Shown here one piece after another: positions 5,173 to 7,964 of a DNA stretch of 7,964 nucleotides (position 1 is its first letter; the number at the start of each line of letters is the position of its first letter). The notes under the pieces are model-generated. The model did no database searches. It was not told the origin of the DNA and was given only the letters and a program-made list of their open reading frames with translations. A program made the position numbers and the translations under genes. Source of the stretch: Clostridium sp. CAG:302 (GTDB taxonomy: Bacteria > Bacillota_I > Bacilli_A > RF39 > UBA660); NCBI GenBank assembly GCA_000431795.1, contig FR887373.1, forward strand, positions 217,047-225,010, given 5' to 3'.

Positions 5173-7135
5173 TTTTAATTATTTAAAAGAAAATATTAAG
5201 AAATCTAAAGCTATTATTCTTTTATGTATGTTATTACTTCCTACAATTGGCGGTATTATATTACTAGTGAAATGTAGTCGTGGTAGCAATTTTATGCCTA
5301 GTATATATGAAGTTAGTGGTCCGATGCTATTTGGTATGTATCTTGTTCCAGTTGTACTTTCAATTACTTTGTTTAGTTTTATATATAAAAGGGGTTCTAT
5401 TGATTTTACACTTTCAATGCCTATTAATAAGAAGCAAATATTTCTTACTAATACATTTGGTGGAATAATAATAATTCTTCTTATGCAAATTATTAATTTA
5501 ATTATTACACTTGCTATTAGTTTAATATATAGCAATATGATTATTGACTATAAGATGTTATTTGATATATTTCTTATATATTCCATTTCTTATATTTTTG
5601 TATTTACATCTTGCAATATAGCCGCTAGTGTTTCTTCAAATAAGATTACAACGATTGTTGTTACTCTACTTATATTATTTTTAGTTCCATTTGTTAGTAC
5701 TTTTATTAAAACTGATGGATTTAATTATAATAATTATGGTACCGCTAGAATTGAATGCCTTAACAAAGAGTGTACACCAGTTATATATGAATGTGATAGT
5801 TTAAAGTGTAAAAATGATAAAAGAAATAATATTTATACTGGCTATGTAAATAGAGTAAGTGATAATAATTATACTATGCCTTATAAACTTATTGCAGGAG
5901 TATTTTTGGGAGAAGAATTTGATAGTGGTATAAATGTTTCTCTTCTTAAGATGGTATTTTTAAGTATTGTTTATATTGCTGTGGGACTTATTCTTTTCAT
6001 AAAGAAAAAGTTTGAAATTGTTGGTACTTCTTTTAGAAGTGAGAGAGTTCATATTTTAGTTAGAACTTTAACTACTGTTCCTGTTGTTTGTATACTATAC
6101 GTAATAATTAAAAATCTTGGATTGTCTAGTCATGATTTCTTTACAATTATACTTTTATTAGTACTTATATTTACTTATTTAATTATTTATGATTTGATTA
6201 CTAGAAAGAGAGTTACTAATTTCTTTAAAATGGCTATATGTTTAGTTATTGTATCTAGTGCTGTGTGTATTGTTGGTGCTTTCTTTGATGATAAGGAAGA
6301 ATTTGAAATTAAGGTAAATGATATTAAAGAAATCACCTTTGTGGATGATAATAATATTAATATTGCTTCTACTAAAAATAAAGATGTTATTAATTATGCT
6401 GTTTCATTACTTTTAGATGATAATCCTAGGGGAAATGTATATAATATGTATCGTATTAAAACTAAAGTTAAAGGTGATACATATAAATTTACGATATATG
6501 TTACTGAAGATGATTATAATTATATTAATAATAATTTAGTAAATGATAAGGAATATTTAAAAACTTTAGAAGATTATAAAGATAGTAGAGTCTTTGGTAT
6601 TGAATATGATAATGGTTATACTGGTGTAAAGGAAAATAAAGAGTTAGCTAATATGATTATTAACGAATATAAAAATAATAAGGATGCATTAAAAAATGTT
6701 AATAATTATGATGGATTACTTAATATTACTTTATATATTTATGATAACTATGCTGTAAGAAATGTTGTTATTAATGTTACTGATAATAAAGATTTAGTAC
6801 TTAATATACTAAAATATTATAATACTAAAACTAAAGAATATTTAAATAAGATGAATGATAATGATATTTATTCTTATGATATAAATGGTAATTTTTATGG
6901 TGTTAGTGATGGCTACTATAGTGAACTTTATTCTGAAATTGGTAAGTTTATTGTTGATAATATTGATGAAAATATTGATATTAATAAGGATTATAAATAT
7001 ATTACTATAAATAATGATTATGATAAAAATATATTTGTTACTAATAGAGTAGAAGAACTTGATAAAATTATGGAAAAGTATGTTAATGACAATGATGATG
7101 ACATTAATGACGCTGAGACTGCTAGGGTGATGTAG
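5150..7135 (+). CDS. ABC-2-like permease with large outer C-terminal domain
   Basis: This encodes a 661-residue membrane protein. By eye there are about nine membrane segments: roughly 19-41, 57-78, 102-128, 136-159, 165-186, 264-285, 302-320, 329-350 and 357-378. A cytoplasmic N-terminus then puts residues 380-661 outside. The first part has the ABC-2 permease pattern, including RGSIDFTLSMPINKKQIF (81-98) after segment 2, as in YtrC/YtrD-type permeases. The loop between segments 5 and 6, predicted outside, has four cysteines at 203, 208, 215 and 220 (C-x4-C-x6-C-x4-C). The outer domain is rich in Asn, Asp and Tyr and ends in an acidic tail (NDNDDDINDAE). GGAGG at 5136-5140 is nine bases before the ATG, and the start overlaps the ATPase gene. 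The domain may sense or bind an envelope compound, an inference from context. Similar Bacillota permeases carry uncharacterised C-terminal domains, but I cannot name this one with confidence. Confidence 0.85.
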   Translation: MSLTSLFNFNYLKENIKKSKAIILLCMLLLPTIGGIILLVKCSRGSNFMPSIYEVSGPMLFGMYLVPVVLSITLFSFIYKRGSIDFTLSMPINKKQIFLTNTFGGIIIILLMQIINLIITLAISLIYSNMIIDYKMLFDIFLIYSISYIFVFTSCNIAASVSSNKITTIVVTLLILFLVPFVSTFIKTDGFNYNNYGTARIECLNKECTPVIYECDSLKCKNDKRNNIYTGYVNRVSDNNYTMPYKLIAGVFLGEEFDSGINVSLLKMVFLSIVYIAVGLILFIKKKFEIVGTSFRSERVHILVRTLTTVPVVCILYVIIKNLGLSSHDFFTIILLLVLIFTYLIIYDLITRKRVTNFFKMAICLVIVSSAVCIVGAFFDDKEEFEIKVNDIKEITFVDDNNINIASTKNKDVINYAVSLLLDDNPRGNVYNMYRIKTKVKGDTYKFTIYVTEDDYNYINNNLVNDKEYLKTLEDYKDSRVFGIEYDNGYTGVKENKELANMIINEYKNNKDALKNVNNYDGLLNITLYIYDNYAVRNVVINVTDNKDLVLNILKYYNTKTKEYLNKMNDNDIYSYDINGNFYGVSDGYYSELYSEIGKFIVDNIDENIDINKDYKYITINNDYDKNIFVTNRVEELDKIMEKYVNDNDDDINDAETARVM

Positions 7136-7501
7136 ATGAAACAGATTATGATTAATTTGGATTATCAAAGTAGAACTCCTATATACGAGCAAATAGTAAA
7201 TGGTATTGAGAAGTATGTTGCTGTTGGAATACTTAAGGAGAAGGTTCAAATTCCTTCGATTAGAGAGATGGCTAGTAATTTAGGTATTAATCCTAATACT
7301 GTTAAGAAGAGTTATGACATATTAGAAAATAGGGGGGTTATTACTACGATTAGTACTAAAGGTACTTTTATATCAGAAAATACTAAGAAAACTACTAATG
7401 ATAAGATAGATAGAGAAATTGAAAATATAAAGAAAAAAATATCTGAACTTACTAGGATGGGAATTAGTTTTGATGAAGTAATAGAAAGGATAAAGAAATG
7501 A
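7136..7501 (+). CDS. GntR-family transcriptional regulator, YtrA subfamily
   Basis: This encodes a 121-residue DNA-binding repressor. Residues about 9-77 are the GntR winged helix-turn-helix: RTPIYEQIVNGI, then IPSIREMASNLGINPNTVKKSYDILENRGVI with the recognition helix in NPNTVKKSY, then the wing STKGTFIS. The remaining 44 residues are helical and charged (DREIENIKKKISEL), the short dimerisation tail that defines the YtrA subfamily of about 120-130 residues, with no large effector-binding domain. The start ATG directly abuts the permease stop (TAGATG), with AGGGTGAT four bases before it. The stop overlaps the next start (ATGA). The placement of the regulator between two transporter modules differs from the regulator-first order usual in ytr operons. 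It most likely represses its own operon at the inverted repeat at 4222-4246; this is inferred. Confidence 0.9.
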   Translation: MKQIMINLDYQSRTPIYEQIVNGIEKYVAVGILKEKVQIPSIREMASNLGINPNTVKKSYDILENRGVITTISTKGTFISENTKKTTNDKIDREIENIKKKISELTRMGISFDEVIERIKK

Positions 7502-7964
7502 AAATATTAGAAGCTGATAATTTGTGTAAGAATTATGGTAAAGGTAGTACTTTGGTTAAAGCTATTGATAATGTTTCTTTTACTGTTGATGAAGGAGACT
7601 TTGTAGCAATAGTTGGTTCTTCAGGTAGTGGTAAGTCAACGCTTTTACATATATTAGGTGCTGTTGATAAACCTACTAGTGGAAAGGTTATTGTGGGTGG
7701 TACTGATGTGTTTAAACAAAAAGATGATGCACTAGCAGTCTTTAGAAGAAGAAAAGTAGGACTTATTTATCAGTTTTATAATTTAATACCAATACTTAAT
7801 GTTGAAGAGAATATGACTCTTCCTATATTACTTGATGGTAGAAAGGTTGATAAAGATTATTTAAAAGAGCTTATAGATATACTTGGTCTTGAAAGAAGAG
7901 TTAATCATTTACCTAATGAGCTTTCTGGAGGCCAACAACAAAGAGTTTCTATTGGAAGAGCACT
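7498..7964 (+). CDS. ABC transporter ATP-binding protein, MacB/YtrE-like (3' end outside window)
   Basis: The first 155 residues of an ATPase of the MacB/LolD/YtrE class are present, about two thirds of the usual 225-250. Visible motifs are Walker A GSSGSGKS (40-47), the Q-loop segment YQFYNLIP (91-98; FQxFNLLP in relatives), and the canonical signature LSGGQQQR (142-149). Walker B and the switch His lie past the window edge. The A-loop Tyr13 is present. Such ATPases pair with FtsX/MacB-type permeases with large extracytoplasmic domains, acting in lipoprotein handling, peptide export or antibiotic resistance, so an FtsX-like permease gene is expected just downstream. The ATG overlaps the regulator stop by four bases (ATGA), and AAAGGA at 7485-7490 lies seven bases before it. 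It belongs to the same operon as the YtrB-like transporter. Confidence 0.92.
   Translation, partial: MKILEADNLCKNYGKGSTLVKAIDNVSFTVDEGDFVAIVGSSGSGKSTLLHILGAVDKPTSGKVIVGGTDVFKQKDDALAVFRRRKVGLIYQFYNLIPILNVEENMTLPILLDGRKVDKDYLKELIDILGLERRVNHLPNELSGGQQQRVSIGRA

Noticed and set aside
5179..5535. Minus-strand 118-aa frame opposite the permease N-terminus, and a 62-aa plus-strand frame at 5280-5468
   Set aside because: Both are shadows of the permease gene, which has a strong ribosome site, membrane topology and operon coupling.
6842..7249. Minus-strand 135-aa Ile/Asn-rich frame opposite the permease end and the regulator start
   Set aside because: Its composition is the reverse complement of Asn/Asp/Tyr-rich coding sequence. 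It has no ribosome site and overlaps two confident genes.

Overview
This is a strongly AT-rich window from a spore-forming, low-GC Gram-positive bacterium (Bacillota). The evidence is a cotJ spore-coat locus, a YfmF/YfmH M16 peptidase-like pair, a YtrA-type GntR regulator with ABC transporters, strong sigma-A promoters and AGGAGG-type ribosome binding sites. Tryptophan is TGG and the regulator gene ends in TGA, so the standard bacterial code applies. The AT richness would suit gut Bacilli such as the RF39/Erysipelotrichia-like groups or an AT-rich clostridial lineage, but the sequence alone does not settle this.

Layout. Bases 1-373 (+) hold the 3' end of a translational GTPase gene (typA/bipA). 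It converges on a minus-strand spore-coat operon, cotJB-cotJC (1465 down to 420), and a shared hairpin at 393-418 separates the two. The cotJB product appears to carry a CotJA-like motif in its N-terminal half, so the three-gene cotJABC operon looks condensed into two genes. A near-perfect sigma-A promoter (1528-1556, +) diverges from cotJ and drives two overlapping genes: a YfmF-like protein without a metal site (1576-2820) and a YfmH-like protein with the HxxEH zinc motif (2813-4048). Together they look like a two-subunit M16 peptidase.

A 227-bp intergenic region follows (4049-4275). It holds a terminator hairpin, a second set of partly competing hairpins ending in a T-run, a second sigma-A promoter (4190-4218), and a perfect 9+9 bp inverted repeat (4222-4246) lying on the expected transcription start.

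This promoter starts a tightly packed operon. It encodes a YtrB-like ABC ATPase (4276-5172), a 661-residue ABC-2-like permease with a large predicted outer C-terminal domain (5150-7135), a YtrA-type GntR regulator (7136-7501), and a MacB/YtrE-like ATPase that runs off the window (7498 onward). Every junction overlaps or abuts, so the genes should be co-translated. The simplest model is an autoregulated cell-envelope stress system related to Bacillus subtilis ytr. In that model the regulator binds the inverted repeat and releases it in response to an envelope-related signal, raising expression of two ABC transporters. The gene families are well supported; the inducer, the substrate and the operator assignment are inferences.
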